A DNA stretch of 64,000 bases from Virgibacillus necropolis (GTDB lineage: Bacteria; Bacillota; Bacilli; Bacillales; Amphibacillaceae). Below, piece by piece: positions 8,650 through 18,729 of the stretch. The notes under the pieces are model-generated. The model did no database searches. It saw only the letters and a program-made list of their open reading frames with translations, and had not been told where the DNA came from. The translations under genes were made by a program, and so were the position numbers. Every line of letters begins with the position of its first letter. Position 1 is the stretch's first letter. The stretch spans positions 3,534,001-3,598,000 of the forward strand of contig NZ_CP022437.1 in NCBI RefSeq assembly GCF_002224365.1. The letters run 5' to 3'.

Positions 8650-9390
8650 TTAACCCCTACCTTTTTCCCATACTAACCCTGTTTTAGCTAACCGTATTTT
8701 CCCTTGAAAATATTTTTTAGCTTCTAAAACTAAATCATTGGTATCACCGTATTGGGGGAGATGGCTTAACAGCAGTTCACCAACGTTCGCCTGACTTGCA
8801 ATTGTAGCGCCTTCTTTACTGTTCATATGACCAGCGGCTGATCCATCCTGTTCTTCATAAAAGTTACAATCTGTGATCAATAGATTGGCATCCTTGGCAA
8901 AATCAATCCATTCTTCTTTATACGTTGTGTCTGCGGTATAAACGATGACATCCTCTCCATCTGTTATGCGCATGCCGTAACATGGAACTGGATGACTTGT
9001 TTTAAAGAACCTTATTGAGAAAGGTCCAACCTCGAGCTCCTTGTCAGGATCATAAGCAATCCCTTCCGTACACTCATGTGTCAATGATTCAAATTTTGTT
9101 ATATCCTCCTGATGTCCATAAATCGGTAAAATTTCCTTTTCTTCGCGAAGATAGGAATGGACAAGCCATGCATACTGAAGGACACCAATGTCCGCAATAT
9201 GGTCGTGATGATAATGCGACAATACAACAGCATCAATATCCATCACATGTTTATAGTTCTGAACTGTAGACAATGACCCACTTCCAACATCAACTACTAA
9301 TGAAAATCCATCTTTTTCAAACAAATAAGATGAGGTGGCTTCTCCTTTAGCAGGATAGCCTCCCCAAAAACCAATTACAGTACATTTCAT
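8650..9390 (-). CDS. yhfI: Metallo-beta-lactamase-fold hydrolase YhfI
   Basis: A 246-residue metallo-hydrolase related to RNase Z and PhnP. The metal motif HYHHDH is at residues 59-64; further ligands are expected in HPVPCYG, DTTY and the final HLPQYG. Length and motif order fit YhfI. The substrate is unknown. It is the first gene of the yhfI-lplJ unit and is divergent from yhfH. Confidence 0.88.
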   Translation of the reverse strand: MKCTVIGFWGGYPAKGEATSSYLFEKDGFSLVVDVGSGSLSTVQNYKHVMDIDAVVLSHYHHDHIADIGVLQYAWLVHSYLREEKEILPIYGHQEDITKFESLTHECTEGIAYDPDKELEVGPFSIRFFKTSHPVPCYGMRITDGEDVIVYTADTTYKEEWIDFAKDANLLITDCNFYEEQDGSAAGHMNSKEGATIASQANVGELLLSHLPQYGDTNDLVLEAKKYFQGKIRLAKTGLVWEKGRG

Positions 9391-9491
9391 CAGACAAACA
9401 CCTCTTTTTTAAATTTGTTGTAACACACTCTTGACTTTTTGCATACTGTTATAATACAATACTAGTAACAACTTAAAGGAGATGAATACAC

Positions 9492-9620
9492 ATGAAAAAC
9501 GTCGTTGAATTTTTTAGATCATTACCAAAGAAAAAGTGTCACACTTGCGGAAATGATATGAATGAACAAGCAGATTGCTATGGTAATCTCTGTGACGAAT
9601 GTGATCATCCAGCACGGTAA
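9492..9620 (+). CDS. yhfH: Small zinc-ribbon-like protein YhfH
   Basis: A 42-residue protein with two paired cysteine motifs, CHTCG and CDEC, likely to bind one zinc. The start MKNVVEFFRSLP and the CYGNLCDEC spacing match the short YhfH family, whose gene is also next to yhfI in B. subtilis. A strong AAAGGAG site lies 9-10 nt upstream of the ATG. Function unknown. Confidence 0.85.
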   Translation: MKNVVEFFRSLPKKKCHTCGNDMNEQADCYGNLCDECDHPAR

Positions 9621-9629
9621 TTAAGAAAG

Positions 9630-9715
9630 CGTAGGCGACTGGTTAGAAGCGGACGCATAAGCAAGGAACCGTAGAACGTATGGAATGAAGTGTTCATTGC
9701 TTATGACAACTGTAC
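9630..9715. repeat. Structured non-coding stretch after yhfH
   Basis: Contains an imperfect inverted repeat, CATAAGCAAGGAAC and GTTCATTGCTTATG (one mismatch in 14), in a GC-richer block than its surroundings beginning GAAAGCGTAGGCGAC. It resembles the ends of family B repeats but no second copy is seen in the window. Confidence 0.4.
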
Positions 9716-9740
9716 TATAACATGTTAATTCATTACCACT

Positions 9741-9772
9741 AAACAGCTATTTAAATAGCTGTTTATTTTTCT
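9741..9772 (+). terminator. Rho-independent terminator after yhfH
   Basis: The perfect palindrome AAACAGCTA-TTTAAA-TAGCTGTTT is followed by ATTTTT. Confidence 0.8.
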
Positions 9773-9863
9773 ATAAAACAATATCTGAAAAATCATATCA
9801 TTTAATCTACCAATGTTTTATACTTATTTTGAGTTCCGAAATAATTTTGGAGAGGGTAATTTA

Positions 9864-11675
9864 ATGACAACTAAAACGAGAAGAATGCAAAGACATGAAG
9901 TACCTGAGGAAAATACTTGGAATTTAACTGATTTATTTGCTTCACGCGATGCATGGGAATCCGCTCTTAAAAAAGTTCAACAAGATGTTATTAATGTGAC
10001 ACAGTATAAGGGACAATTGGGTACAAGCGCAACTGTTTTAGTAGATTGTTTAACCGAGATGGAACGATTTGAAAAAAAAGTCATTCACGTTGCTACATAT
10101 GCCAGTTTGCGAGCAAGTGCTGATGGGTCAGATGCAGAAAATCAAGCAGATTCCGCTCGGGTCTCTTCTGTACTAGCGAAAATTGGCGCAAAACTATCCT
10201 TTGTTGAATCGGAATTATTAACACTATCAACAGATACAATTCAACAGTACATTGAAGAAAAGGAAGAGCTGCTGCCATATAAAAAAATGCTGCATGATGT
10301 AGTAGAGAAAAAGCCTTACACGTTATCACCAGAAATAGAAGAAACACTTGCTGCACTAAGTGAAGTGCATCGTGCACCATATATGATCTATCAACGCAGT
10401 AAATCATCCGATATGGATTTTGAATCCATATCAACAGCGGATGGCGTAGTATTACCAATGTCAGCTGCACTCTATGAGGATCGCTATGAACTATCTGCTG
10501 ATACAGGGATTCGTAGACAAGCGTACGACTCATTTATTAAGACTTTAGATCGTTACAAAAATACGTATGCCGCTACATACGCAACAGAGGTAACAAAACA
10601 AGTAACGATGTCAAGACTCCGTTCTTACGATTCAGTTACAGAGATGTTACTTCATTCGCAACAAGTTACCGAAGATATGTATCATAATCAATTAGATATT
10701 ATTCAAGAAGAACTCGCACCACATATGCGCAAATTCGCTAAACTGAAAAAAAAGGAACTTGGATTAGAGGAGTTGCGATACTGTGACTTAAAAGCTCCAC
10801 TTGATCCAACTTTTAACCCGGAAACAACCTATGAAGAAGCAACATCAACAATCCTAGACGCCCTACAAATTATGGGTGAAGAATACAGTGGTATTATGCA
10901 GAAGGGTATTGACAATCGTTGGGTAGATTTTTCAGATAATGTAGGGAAAGCAACAGGCGCATTCTGTTCAAGTCCGTATGGTGTTCATCCGTATATTTTG
11001 CTTACGTGGACAGATAATATGCGTGGAGCATTTCTTCTGGCACATGAACTCGGTCATGCAGGACATTTTTATTTAGCTGGGAAAAGTCAATCCCTCGTAA
11101 ACACGCGCCCTTCCACTTATTTTGTTGAAGCACCGTCAACACTAAACGAATTGCTTTTAGCAGATCATATTATGAATAAAACTGAAGACAAGCGTATGAA
11201 ACGCTGGGTTATCACACAATTACTAGGAACCTACTATCACAATTTTGTTACCCATTTACTAGAAGGCGAATTTCAGCGCCGTGTATATAAACTAGCAGAA
11301 GAAGGAACACCATTAACTGCTTCTGTACTAATCAAACAAAAACAAGAAGCGCTTGAAAACTTTTGGGGTGAGACGGTTGTGTTTGATGAAGGTGCGGGAT
11401 TAACCTGGATGCGTCAACCACATTATTATATGGGACTATATCCGTATACTTATTCTGCTGGATTAACGGTTTCGACAGCAGTGACAAAAAAAATTCAAGA
11501 AGAAGGAAAACCAGCTGTTGATCGTTGGTTATCTGTTTTGAAAGCTGGTGGTACAATGACACCACAGGACCTTACAAAAATGGCTGGTGTAGATATGTCA
11601 AAACCAGATGCAATAAGAACAGCAGTTGCTTATGTTGGAACGTTAATTGACCAGTTGGAAAAAACGTATGAATAA
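9864..11675 (+). CDS. pepF: Oligoendopeptidase F (M3B)
   Basis: Cytoplasmic zinc metallopeptidase that cuts short oligopeptides. The 603-residue protein has the zinc site HELGH at residues 394-398 with the downstream glutamate in FVEAPSTLNE, and the M3 N-terminal oligopeptidase domain. No signal peptide. The ATG at 9864 is preferred because GGAGAGGG lies just upstream; the in-frame start 17 codons earlier has none. Flanked by terminators, so probably monocistronic. Identity as PepF rather than another M3B peptidase rests on length and motifs. Confidence 0.92.
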   Translation: MTTKTRRMQRHEVPEENTWNLTDLFASRDAWESALKKVQQDVINVTQYKGQLGTSATVLVDCLTEMERFEKKVIHVATYASLRASADGSDAENQADSARVSSVLAKIGAKLSFVESELLTLSTDTIQQYIEEKEELLPYKKMLHDVVEKKPYTLSPEIEETLAALSEVHRAPYMIYQRSKSSDMDFESISTADGVVLPMSAALYEDRYELSADTGIRRQAYDSFIKTLDRYKNTYAATYATEVTKQVTMSRLRSYDSVTEMLLHSQQVTEDMYHNQLDIIQEELAPHMRKFAKLKKKELGLEELRYCDLKAPLDPTFNPETTYEEATSTILDALQIMGEEYSGIMQKGIDNRWVDFSDNVGKATGAFCSSPYGVHPYILLTWTDNMRGAFLLAHELGHAGHFYLAGKSQSLVNTRPSTYFVEAPSTLNELLLADHIMNKTEDKRMKRWVITQLLGTYYHNFVTHLLEGEFQRRVYKLAEEGTPLTASVLIKQKQEALENFWGETVVFDEGAGLTWMRQPHYYMGLYPYTYSAGLTVSTAVTKKIQEEGKPAVDRWLSVLKAGGTMTPQDLTKMAGVDMSKPDAIRTAVAYVGTLIDQLEKTYE

Positions 11676-11767
11676 AGATTGAAGTAGCATGCCACTACAT
11701 CTGAGAGTTAGTTGGCGAAAGAATTGGCGGATATTTCCAGGCTGGTGGCAAAAACCGACCCAACAAA

Positions 11768-11803
11768 AAGGTGCTCACATCAGATTTTGTGAGCACCTTC
11801 CTT
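11768..11803. terminator. Bidirectional terminator between pepF and hemY
   Basis: AAGGTGCTCACA pairs with TGTGAGCACCTT across an 8-nt loop, with T-rich runs on both sides. It serves the convergent pepF and hemY. Confidence 0.85.
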
Positions 11804-11804
11804 T

Positions 11805-13205
11805 TTATCGCAAAAACTCCAACACATTATCCACTGCTTTTTCACCTTGTTCGATACAATCTGGAATGCCAACACCTTCGAATGAGCTTCCCGCGAGATA
11901 AACTCCTGGTAGCATCTCAGCCATCTTTCCACGAATCTTCGTGATTCGTTCGGTATGGCCCACTGTATATTGTGGTCTTGCATTTCTCCAGCGTGTGATC
12001 ACACTGAACTTGGGTGCTTGAGTAATGTTCATCGTTTTATTTAAATCCTCAAGTACAATATCTTTTATTTCCTCATCAGTTAGATCTACTACCTCTTGAT
12101 CATTTGGTCGTCCTACATAACAGCGAAGCAAAACGCTTCCTTCTGGCGTTGTATGTGGCCATTTTTTATGTGTCCATGTACAAGCGGTAATCCGGTAATC
12201 ACTAGTTCTTGAAACGACAAATCCTGTCCCATTGATGTCGCGTTTTATTGCTGATTGATCAAATGCCATTGCAACATTTGCAACGGATGTCGACGGCACA
12301 AGATCGAATTCGTGAAAGAAATCGTATTGACTAAATACTTTAGGCAATGTTTCGTGTTGTGCTGCTATTATGATTGCATCTGCTTTATATACTTCACCAC
12401 TACTTAACAAAAGATGATAGCCATGATCTTTTTTCTCTATATGGTCAACTGCAACATTTAGTGTTATTGTACCCTTATCAAGTTTTTGTTCTGTTTGCTT
12501 CACTAACGATTCGAAACCGTCTTTGAAGGTGTAAAAAACTCCAGCCTTTTTTTTCGTAGACCGAGGGCTTTTTGGCAGAGTTTTTCGCAACCCTTTAATC
12601 AAGCTCTTGTGGTCTTGTTGTAAGCGATAAAAATTAGGATAAGTTGCCATCAAGCTCATATCATCAATGTCACCAGAATAGATGCCTGATAACAGTGGAT
12701 CAATTACGTTTTCAACTAATTCATTGCCAAACCGGTGCCGAAAAAAACCTCCGAGCGATTGATCTTGTACCTCTTTACCCTTTGGTAACACAAAGTCAAA
12801 ACCAGCCCGCATTTTTCCTTTGAATGAAAATAGGTTTGAAAATAGAAACGGCCGCGCCTTGGTTGGGATTCCCATGTGTGAACCACGTGGCATCTTATGT
12901 AGTTTATTATTAACTAAAATATAGGCTTGGCCTGTACCATTACGTACAAGCTGATCATCTAACCCTACCTCTTTCGCTAGTTTTACTGCGGGTGTTTTTC
13001 TCGATAAAAACGAATCGGGGCCACGTTCAATGGTAAATCCATCTTTTTTCAATGTACTAATTTTGCCACCTAGACGACTACTAGCTTCCACTAGTTTCAC
13101 TTTATATGGTAACCCTTGCTCCTTTATTTCTTTTTGTAAATAGTAAGCAGCAGATAAACCTGTTATTCCACCACCGACAATTACAATTTCTTTAGAACTT
13201 TCCAC
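11805..13205 (-). CDS. hemY: Coproporphyrinogen III oxidase HemY (CgoX)
   Basis: FAD enzyme that oxidises coproporphyrinogen III to coproporphyrin III in the Gram-positive heme pathway. The 466-residue protein starts with a dinucleotide-binding fold, IVGGGITGLSAAYYL, and ends with the FAD-binding VYLAGSSFEGVGIPDCIEQG segment. Start is GTG, whose G is shared with the TAG stop of hemH (TAGTG), so translation is coupled. Last gene of hemEHY; a terminator follows at once. Confidence 0.95.
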   Translation of the reverse strand: MESSKEIVIVGGGITGLSAAYYLQKEIKEQGLPYKVKLVEASSRLGGKISTLKKDGFTIERGPDSFLSRKTPAVKLAKEVGLDDQLVRNGTGQAYILVNNKLHKMPRGSHMGIPTKARPFLFSNLFSFKGKMRAGFDFVLPKGKEVQDQSLGGFFRHRFGNELVENVIDPLLSGIYSGDIDDMSLMATYPNFYRLQQDHKSLIKGLRKTLPKSPRSTKKKAGVFYTFKDGFESLVKQTEQKLDKGTITLNVAVDHIEKKDHGYHLLLSSGEVYKADAIIIAAQHETLPKVFSQYDFFHEFDLVPSTSVANVAMAFDQSAIKRDINGTGFVVSRTSDYRITACTWTHKKWPHTTPEGSVLLRCYVGRPNDQEVVDLTDEEIKDIVLEDLNKTMNITQAPKFSVITRWRNARPQYTVGHTERITKIRGKMAEMLPGVYLAGSSFEGVGIPDCIEQGEKAVDNVLEFLR

Positions 13206-14149
13206 TACGCATCACGCTTTACTTTTTGTAGCACAACATCTGCTAAAGTTGTGATAAATTCAGGGTGTACGTTTGGCATTTCTGGTCGATGATAGGTTGC
13301 TCCAAGTTCATCACAAACTACTTTACATTCGTAATCATTATCGTATAAAACTTCTAAGTGATCTGCGATGAACCCAACTGGTGCATAGACAAACGAGCGG
13401 TAGCCCTTTTGTTCATAAAGTTCTCTCGTTAAATCTTGCACATCTGGGCCAAGCCATGGATCTGGTGTATTTCCTTCACTTTGCCAACCAATTGCATAGT
13501 TAGTAATCCCTGTTTCTTCAGCGATTAATCGTGCTGTTTCTTTTAATTGATCGGGATAAGGATCCCCGTTCTGTAAAATTTTCTCTGGTAGACTATGCGC
13601 AGAAATAACAAGTACTGCTTTTTCCTTTTCCTCTGCAGACATTTCATCATAAACAGCATTGATCTGGTTTGCCCAGTAATTAATAAATCCAGGGGCGTCA
13701 TACCAACTCTCAACTGATGTAATAGTTAGATTGCCTTGTTTCCGAGCTTCCTCATTTGCGCGCTTGTTATAAGACTTCACACTAAACGTAGAATAATGTG
13801 GGGCGAGTACTAGGGATACCGCTTCTTCTACACCATCCATCTCCATTTGACGGACAGCATCTTCAATAAATGGTTCAATATGCTTTAGCCCAATATAGAC
13901 ATGAAATTCATAGTCTTCTTGAACATCATTAAGTTTTATTTCTAATGCTTTTGCTTGCTCATTTGTGATCTTTGCCAGTGGAGAAATCCCTCCTATAGCT
14001 TTATAACGATCAGTTAAATCCTGTAACGCTTCAGGTGATGGCTTACGTCCATGTCTTATATCCGTGTAATAGCGCTCTATATCTTCTTCCTTGTATGGTG
14101 TTCCATAAGCCATCACTAATAATCCCATTTTTTTCTTTCCCAATTTCAT
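13205..14149 (-). CDS. hemH: Coproporphyrin ferrochelatase HemH (CpfC)
   Basis: Inserts Fe2+ into coproporphyrin III. The 314-residue length fits the monomeric Bacillus enzyme. The catalytic histidine is in [10 protein letters not shown] and the conserved glutamate in [12 protein letters not shown]. No membrane anchor or Fe-S extension. It lies 32 bp after hemE and overlaps hemY by one base. Confidence 0.96.
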   Translation of the reverse strand: MKLGKKKMGLLVMAYGTPYKEEDIERYYTDIRHGRKPSPEALQDLTDRYKAIGGISPLAKITNEQAKALEIKLNDVQEDYEFHVYIGLKHIEPFIEDAVRQMEMDGVEEAVSLVLAPHYSTFSVKSYNKRANEEARKQGNLTITSVESWYDAPGFINYWANQINAVYDEMSAEEKEKAVLVISAHSLPEKILQNGDPYPDQLKETARLIAEETGITNYAIGWQSEGNTPDPWLGPDVQDLTRELYEQKGYRSFVYAPVGFIADHLEVLYDNDYECKVVCDELGATYHRPEMPNVHPEFITTLADVVLQKVKRDA

Positions 14150-14181
14150 ACACCTCTTTAACAGTTTCTTATCTCTGTCCT

Positions 14182-15216
14182 TTATCGTTTGGAATAGCTA
14201 TGAACTAATTCGGTTACTTTTTTTAGTGTTGCAGGTTTGATTTCAGGTGTTACACCGTGTCCCAAATTAAATACATATCCTTGCTCCTGCATTCCTTGGT
14301 CTAGAATTGCTTTTGTTCTTTCTTCAATCGTATCCCAATCCGCAAGCAAAATAGCTGGATCTAGATTACCTTGTAAAACTTTGGTAACACCCATTTGACG
14401 AGCTTCTTGAATCGATGTGCGCCAATCGAGCCCTAATACATCGACAGGTAAATCGTTCCATTCCATTAATAAATGTCTTGATCCAATGCCAAATAAAATT
14501 AATGGAACATCTTCTTTTTGTAGCTCACGGAATATATGCTGCATCGCTGGTTTGATAAAAATTCGGTAGTCTGAAGCATTTAAAGCCCCTACCCAAGAAT
14601 CAAATATCTGGATTGCCTTAGCACCTGCATTGACCTGTGCCTTTGCATAAGTGATAACCATATCTGCAAGTTTGTCCATTAATGCAAACCAAGTTTCTGG
14701 TTCACGATACATAAGCGCCTTTGTTTTATGATAATTTTTTGAAGGCCCACCTTCAATCATATAGCTCGCTAATGTGAATGGTGCACCACTAAATCCGATT
14801 AATGGCACGGTTAATTGTTCTTCTGTAAGTAAACGAATCGTATCCAGTACATATGGCACATCTGATGTGGGATTAATCACACCTAAATTTTCCACATCCT
14901 GATAACTTTGTATTGGATTATGAATTACTGGTCCGATATTCTTTTTAATTTCAACATCTACCCCAAGAGCAGGGAGCGGCGACATGATATCCTTATATAA
15001 AATTGCTGCATCAACACCATAATTCTCAACTGGGAGACGTGTAACATAAGCACACAATTCTGGTTGATGGGTAATTTCAAATAAGGAATATTTTTCCTTG
15101 ATTTCGCGGTACTCTTTTTGTGATCGGCCAGCCTGTCGCATAAACCAAGCAGGGACATGATCTGTTTTTTCACCATTATAGGCTTTGATGATTGTATCAT
15201 TCATTTGCTTCAACAT
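14182..15216 (-). CDS. hemE: Uroporphyrinogen decarboxylase HemE
   Basis: Decarboxylates uroporphyrinogen III to coproporphyrinogen III. The 344-residue protein has the family motif [11 protein letters not shown] near the N-terminus and [12 protein letters not shown]. The ATG at 15216 has AAGGGTG 6 nt upstream; a GTG three codons earlier would sit on that site. First of hemE-hemH-hemY, 100 bp after pbpF on the same strand. Confidence 0.96.
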   Translation of the reverse strand: MLKQMNDTIIKAYNGEKTDHVPAWFMRQAGRSQKEYREIKEKYSLFEITHQPELCAYVTRLPVENYGVDAAILYKDIMSPLPALGVDVEIKKNIGPVIHNPIQSYQDVENLGVINPTSDVPYVLDTIRLLTEEQLTVPLIGFSGAPFTLASYMIEGGPSKNYHKTKALMYREPETWFALMDKLADMVITYAKAQVNAGAKAIQIFDSWVGALNASDYRIFIKPAMQHIFRELQKEDVPLILFGIGSRHLLMEWNDLPVDVLGLDWRTSIQEARQMGVTKVLQGNLDPAILLADWDTIEERTKAILDQGMQEQGYVFNLGHGVTPEIKPATLKKVTELVHSYSKR

Positions 15217-15315
15217 ATTTTTCACCCTTTTTAACAGCTTATACTCTACTCTTTACTATATCGATTTCCTTACGAACTGCATAGCAAACCCGTTTGATTG
15301 TCATGAATTTGTCGA

Positions 15316-17478
15316 TTACAGCGATAATTCTACTCTATTTGATCTTGTTCCCTCAACCTTAGTTAGTGGATTATACGGAACAACATAATAACTAGTTGTT
15401 TTGAACAAAGGAAGGTTATCAATAATAAACGCATGCTTCCCTTTAACTTTCCCTATTCGTTCATCAATACCGTTTTGTTGTTTATAAATATGATAGACAA
15501 CACGTTCATCCGCTGCTTGCGACCAGGTCAGTTTACCTTTCACCAGTGAGAAGCCTCCAAAGGTATAGCTAGCTTTTAAATTTTTAATCTTAGGCAGGTC
15601 AATTGGTTCTGGTAAAGACTCGACATTTTCTGGTTTTTCAAAACTGGTTTCTAATGGTTGCTGCTTGTCCACTTCCGTTAAAATTGATTTTGTTAGCGTC
15701 GTTGGATAGGAACTTCCATCGGTAAGAAAATGGTCCTTATCTGATACATCATAGCCCATCCATAATGCACTTACATACTGTGGTGTATACCCAACAAACC
15801 AGGCATCCTTATACTCTCCTTCGACAAGGGGGTGCTCAGTCGATCCGGTTTTTCCGGCTAACGCTTTTTCGTAATCACCTGCTTTACCAGTACCATTATC
15901 AACAACATTCAATAACATTTCAGTCATATTCCATGCGACTTGGCTAGTAAATACCTTAGTTTCCTTATGTTTTTCATCTGCAATTAACTTATTATTTCGA
16001 TCGTAAATATGTGTTATGGTATGTGATTCTATATGTTTCCCTTCATGAATAAATGGTCGATAGCTTTCCATCATTTTAATTGGTGTTATTCCATTTGATA
16101 ATCCACCAAGTGCAATCGCAAGCCCATTATCCTCTATAGAGATATCCATTTTCTCCAGATATGATTTCGCATAATTAACACCAATTGCATCGAGCAACCA
16201 TACGGCTGGTGCGTTCTTAGAAATCCTGAGTGCTTCATATATGGAAACTGCTCCCTCGTATTGATCAAGTACATTTTCCGCTGTATATCCATCAATGCTA
16301 ACTTTTTGATCGGGAATCAAGGAATATGGCGTATAACTTTTTTTCATTAGAGCAGGACCATAAACCGCAATAGGTTTTATTGTCGAACCAGGTAGGCGTT
16401 TTACCGTTGCACGATTAAGATTGCCTCGTTCATATGAGCGGCCGCCAATTGCAGCAACTATACCACCACTTACCTGATCCATCATGACAAAAGCACCTTG
16501 TGTGCCTGTTGTATTGCCTGGGAAATACTGATCGTTCTTAAATTGCTCATAAGCAATTTGTTGGATAGTCTGATCGATGCTTACAATTATCCGATATCCT
16601 CCCCGTCGTAATTCGTCGACAGACAGTTCATAGTTTTCAGCAGCTTCTTTTATTACTAAGTCCACATAGGAATCAACCCATGGCGTTTCTTCTGGTTTCT
16701 GTACGTTTAACCCAAGTGTTTTCCCTTGTGCCCGAATACGAGTCTCAGTTGAAATTTTTCCGGTATGATCCATTGACTGAAGTACGACATTCCTTCTTGC
16801 TAATGCCTTTTCAGGATGGTCAATTGGTGAATAGCCGTTTGGAGCTTTTGCCAATCCAGCAAGCATCGCTCCTTCAATCAACGATAAATTCTTAACAGAT
16901 TTAGAAAAAAATAATTGTGATGCTTCTTCCACACCATATACTCCTGAACCGAAATAAATCTCGTTTAGGTACATTTCGAGTATGTGTTTTTTTGTATACT
17001 TCCTCTCCAGATAAATAGCAGCCATTACTTCTTTGGTTTTACGCATCCACGTTTTATCATTACGCAAAAAAAGATTTTTAGCCAATTGTTGTGTGATTGT
17101 ACTCGCACCTTCCACCTTAGCAAATGCGATGATATCGCGGTAGACAGCTCGAGCAACAGACTGAATATCTACTCCTGCATGATCATAAAAGCGTCGGTCC
17201 TCAATGGAGATAAAAGCTTCTTGGACATGTTTTGGGATTTGTTCTATCGCTACAAGCGTTCTATTTTCATTGTATAATTCGGCAATTACTTCCCCATCTT
17301 TTGTTTCAATTGTTGTCGTAGCATCTAGGATTAAATCCTCTTCACTCACTACTAATTTTCCACCAAAAATAATAACTAAATACCCTGTAATTCCTAAAAT
17401 TGCAATGAGTCCGATAATCATTACAATGTTTTTCTTATTTAGCATAGCTATCATTTTTTGTTTTTTATGCTGATCCAT
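15316..17478 (-). CDS. pbpF: Class A penicillin-binding protein (PbpF type)
   Basis: Bifunctional peptidoglycan synthase. The 720-residue protein has one N-terminal membrane anchor (about 17-39), a GT51 glycosyltransferase domain (EDRRFYDHAGVD and STITQQLAKNLFL), and a transpeptidase domain with the SxxK nucleophile S365-TIK and KTGST at 543-547. A C-terminal fibronectin-III-like segment of about 80 residues follows. Position before hemE matches pbpF in B. subtilis, where it acts in spore cortex or germ-cell-wall synthesis. A perfect 18-bp palindrome lies just upstream of its ribosome site. Confidence 0.92.
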   Translation of the reverse strand: MDQHKKQKMIAMLNKKNIVMIIGLIAILGITGYLVIIFGGKLVVSEEDLILDATTTIETKDGEVIAELYNENRTLVAIEQIPKHVQEAFISIEDRRFYDHAGVDIQSVARAVYRDIIAFAKVEGASTITQQLAKNLFLRNDKTWMRKTKEVMAAIYLERKYTKKHILEMYLNEIYFGSGVYGVEEASQLFFSKSVKNLSLIEGAMLAGLAKAPNGYSPIDHPEKALARRNVVLQSMDHTGKISTETRIRAQGKTLGLNVQKPEETPWVDSYVDLVIKEAAENYELSVDELRRGGYRIIVSIDQTIQQIAYEQFKNDQYFPGNTTGTQGAFVMMDQVSGGIVAAIGGRSYERGNLNRATVKRLPGSTIKPIAVYGPALMKKSYTPYSLIPDQKVSIDGYTAENVLDQYEGAVSIYEALRISKNAPAVWLLDAIGVNYAKSYLEKMDISIEDNGLAIALGGLSNGITPIKMMESYRPFIHEGKHIESHTITHIYDRNNKLIADEKHKETKVFTSQVAWNMTEMLLNVVDNGTGKAGDYEKALAGKTGSTEHPLVEGEYKDAWFVGYTPQYVSALWMGYDVSDKDHFLTDGSSYPTTLTKSILTEVDKQQPLETSFEKPENVESLPEPIDLPKIKNLKASYTFGGFSLVKGKLTWSQAADERVVYHIYKQQNGIDERIGKVKGKHAFIIDNLPLFKTTSYYVVPYNPLTKVEGTRSNRVELSL

Positions 17479-17500
17479 TACTTCTTGTTCACCTCTGCCA

Positions 17501-17518
17501 TGATTGGTTAACCAATCA
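17501..17518. promoter_or_regulatory. Perfect 18-bp palindrome upstream of pbpF
   Basis: TGATTGGTTAACCAATCA is fully self-complementary and ends 23 bp from the pbpF start codon. Its form suits a dimeric repressor such as a TetR-type protein; the regulator is not in this window. Confidence 0.55.
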
Positions 17519-17655
17519 CATCCTACAGTATACGACAGTTTTCAACAATCGAAAAGGAATACTATTTATACATTTTTTCATCTTATCTTTTGATTAACAA
17601 ATTACTAAACGGGTATTATGAAATAGAGGAAAATTGAAAGGAGATTCAAACAAAT

Positions 17656-18153
17656 ATGGAAGCTTATATGACAAATGGCACATTAGAGTTTATTAAAAAA
17701 TTAATTGATAAACACCCAGGAATCGACTTTTATCTCATGAATAGTGGTGGTAATGCACTTGCTTACTATGAGAACAACAATGAAAATGTTTTCGAATCAG
17801 GAAGAGCTTATGACGTATTACTTAACAATGGAACCATCCAAGAAAAAGGATTTGTAGTTATGAACAATATAACGGTGACAGAGGACGGACGAACTGTTTT
17901 TGAGGATCGTTTTAAGCAGCGAAGTTCAACAATTGACTCCTCTCCCGGTTTTCAGGCGTTTCGATTATTACGTCCACAAAGTGGAAATAAGTATGTTGTG
18001 CTTACACAGTGGGCATCAGTCGAGGATTTCAATAACTGGAAGAACTCAGATGCGTTTAAAAAACAACATCAAAATGGTGGCGAAACGAAACCACCTGCTT
18101 ATTTTGCTGATAAGCCTTATATTACAAGCTACAACATGGTTGAACCTGAGTAG
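17656..18153 (+). CDS. hmoB: Heme-degrading monooxygenase HmoB (YhgC)
   Basis: A 165-residue protein with a C-terminal ABM (antibiotic-biosynthesis-monooxygenase) fold, seen in FEDRFKQRSSTIDSSPGFQAF and the YVVLTQWASVEDFNNWKNSDAF stretch. The family opens heme to release iron. The N-terminal half is a degenerate ABM-like unit, as in YhgC. AAAGGAG lies upstream of the ATG. Divergent from pbpF and close to the heme genes, as in B. subtilis; a strong terminator follows. Confidence 0.85.
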   Translation: MEAYMTNGTLEFIKKLIDKHPGIDFYLMNSGGNALAYYENNNENVFESGRAYDVLLNNGTIQEKGFVVMNNITVTEDGRTVFEDRFKQRSSTIDSSPGFQAFRLLRPQSGNKYVVLTQWASVEDFNNWKNSDAFKKQHQNGGETKPPAYFADKPYITSYNMVEPE

Positions 18154-18160
18154 CATCAAG

Positions 18161-18199
18161 AAAAACGGAAGCGCCGATTTAAATGGCACTTCCGTTTTT
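18161..18199 (+). terminator. Terminator after hmoB
   Basis: AAAAACGGAAGCGCC pairs with GGCACTTCCGTTTTT (one wobble) across a 9-nt loop, and ends in a T run. Confidence 0.85.
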
Positions 18200-18243
18200 C
18201 TTGCTATAACACGTTCTATATTAGTACCAATACCCAAGACTAC

Positions 18244-18726
18244 TTATTCTGCCAAACCGTTCTCCTCAAAAAATGCTCGTAACGATTCTTCCGTTTGTCC
18301 TCCGCTAATACGCGTAACTTCTTCCCCGTCTTCAAAATGAATTAAGGTCGGTGTTCCTTCAATACCATACGTTGTCCAAGCATCTGGAAACTCTAATACA
18401 TTCAGTTTTTTCACATCAATACCAAGTTCTTCTGTTAACGGTACAAGGATTGGCGTTGTACGTTGACAATGTATACATTTGGGGTCATAAAAATAAACCG
18501 TTAATGATTCACCGTTTTCAAGTTTTTCATTTAATTCTTCAGGTAAAATTTGATTTTTATAATTAGGATCATCTAACTGTTCGATTGTAGCCTGATCTAA
18601 ATTGCTTTTTCCATATGGATTATTACTATCTTCAATTGCTTGATTATTTTTATATTGAATAACAAAATATAGTGCAGCAAACAAAACTACCAGAACTACT
18701 ACAAAAATTATCATCTTTTTTTTCAT
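18244..18726 (-). CDS. Membrane-anchored thioredoxin-like protein (BdbC partner)
   Basis: A 160-residue protein with an N-terminal membrane anchor (residues 5-24), a linker, and a thioredoxin fold with redox pair C84-IH-C87 (DPKCIHCQRT) and the cis-proline loop GTPTLIHF. The extracellular thioredoxin is encoded 3 bp after bdbC, so it probably works with BdbC as a thiol-disulfide pair. It lacks the DsbA helical insertion of true BdbD, so electron-flow direction is uncertain. Confidence 0.85.
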   Translation of the reverse strand: MKKKMIIFVVVLVVLFAALYFVIQYKNNQAIEDSNNPYGKSNLDQATIEQLDDPNYKNQILPEELNEKLENGESLTVYFYDPKCIHCQRTTPILVPLTEELGIDVKKLNVLEFPDAWTTYGIEGTPTLIHFEDGEEVTRISGGQTEESLRAFFEENGLAE

Positions 18727-18729
18727 CGC

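Noticed and set aside
9813-9863. Longer N-terminus for oligoendopeptidase F
   Set aside because: The upstream ATG lacks a ribosome site and the extension is not family-like; the ATG at 9864 has GGAGAGGG.
11689-11901. 70-aa plus-strand ORF after pepF
   Set aside because: It overlaps the terminator and the 3' end of hemY antisense and has no ribosome site.
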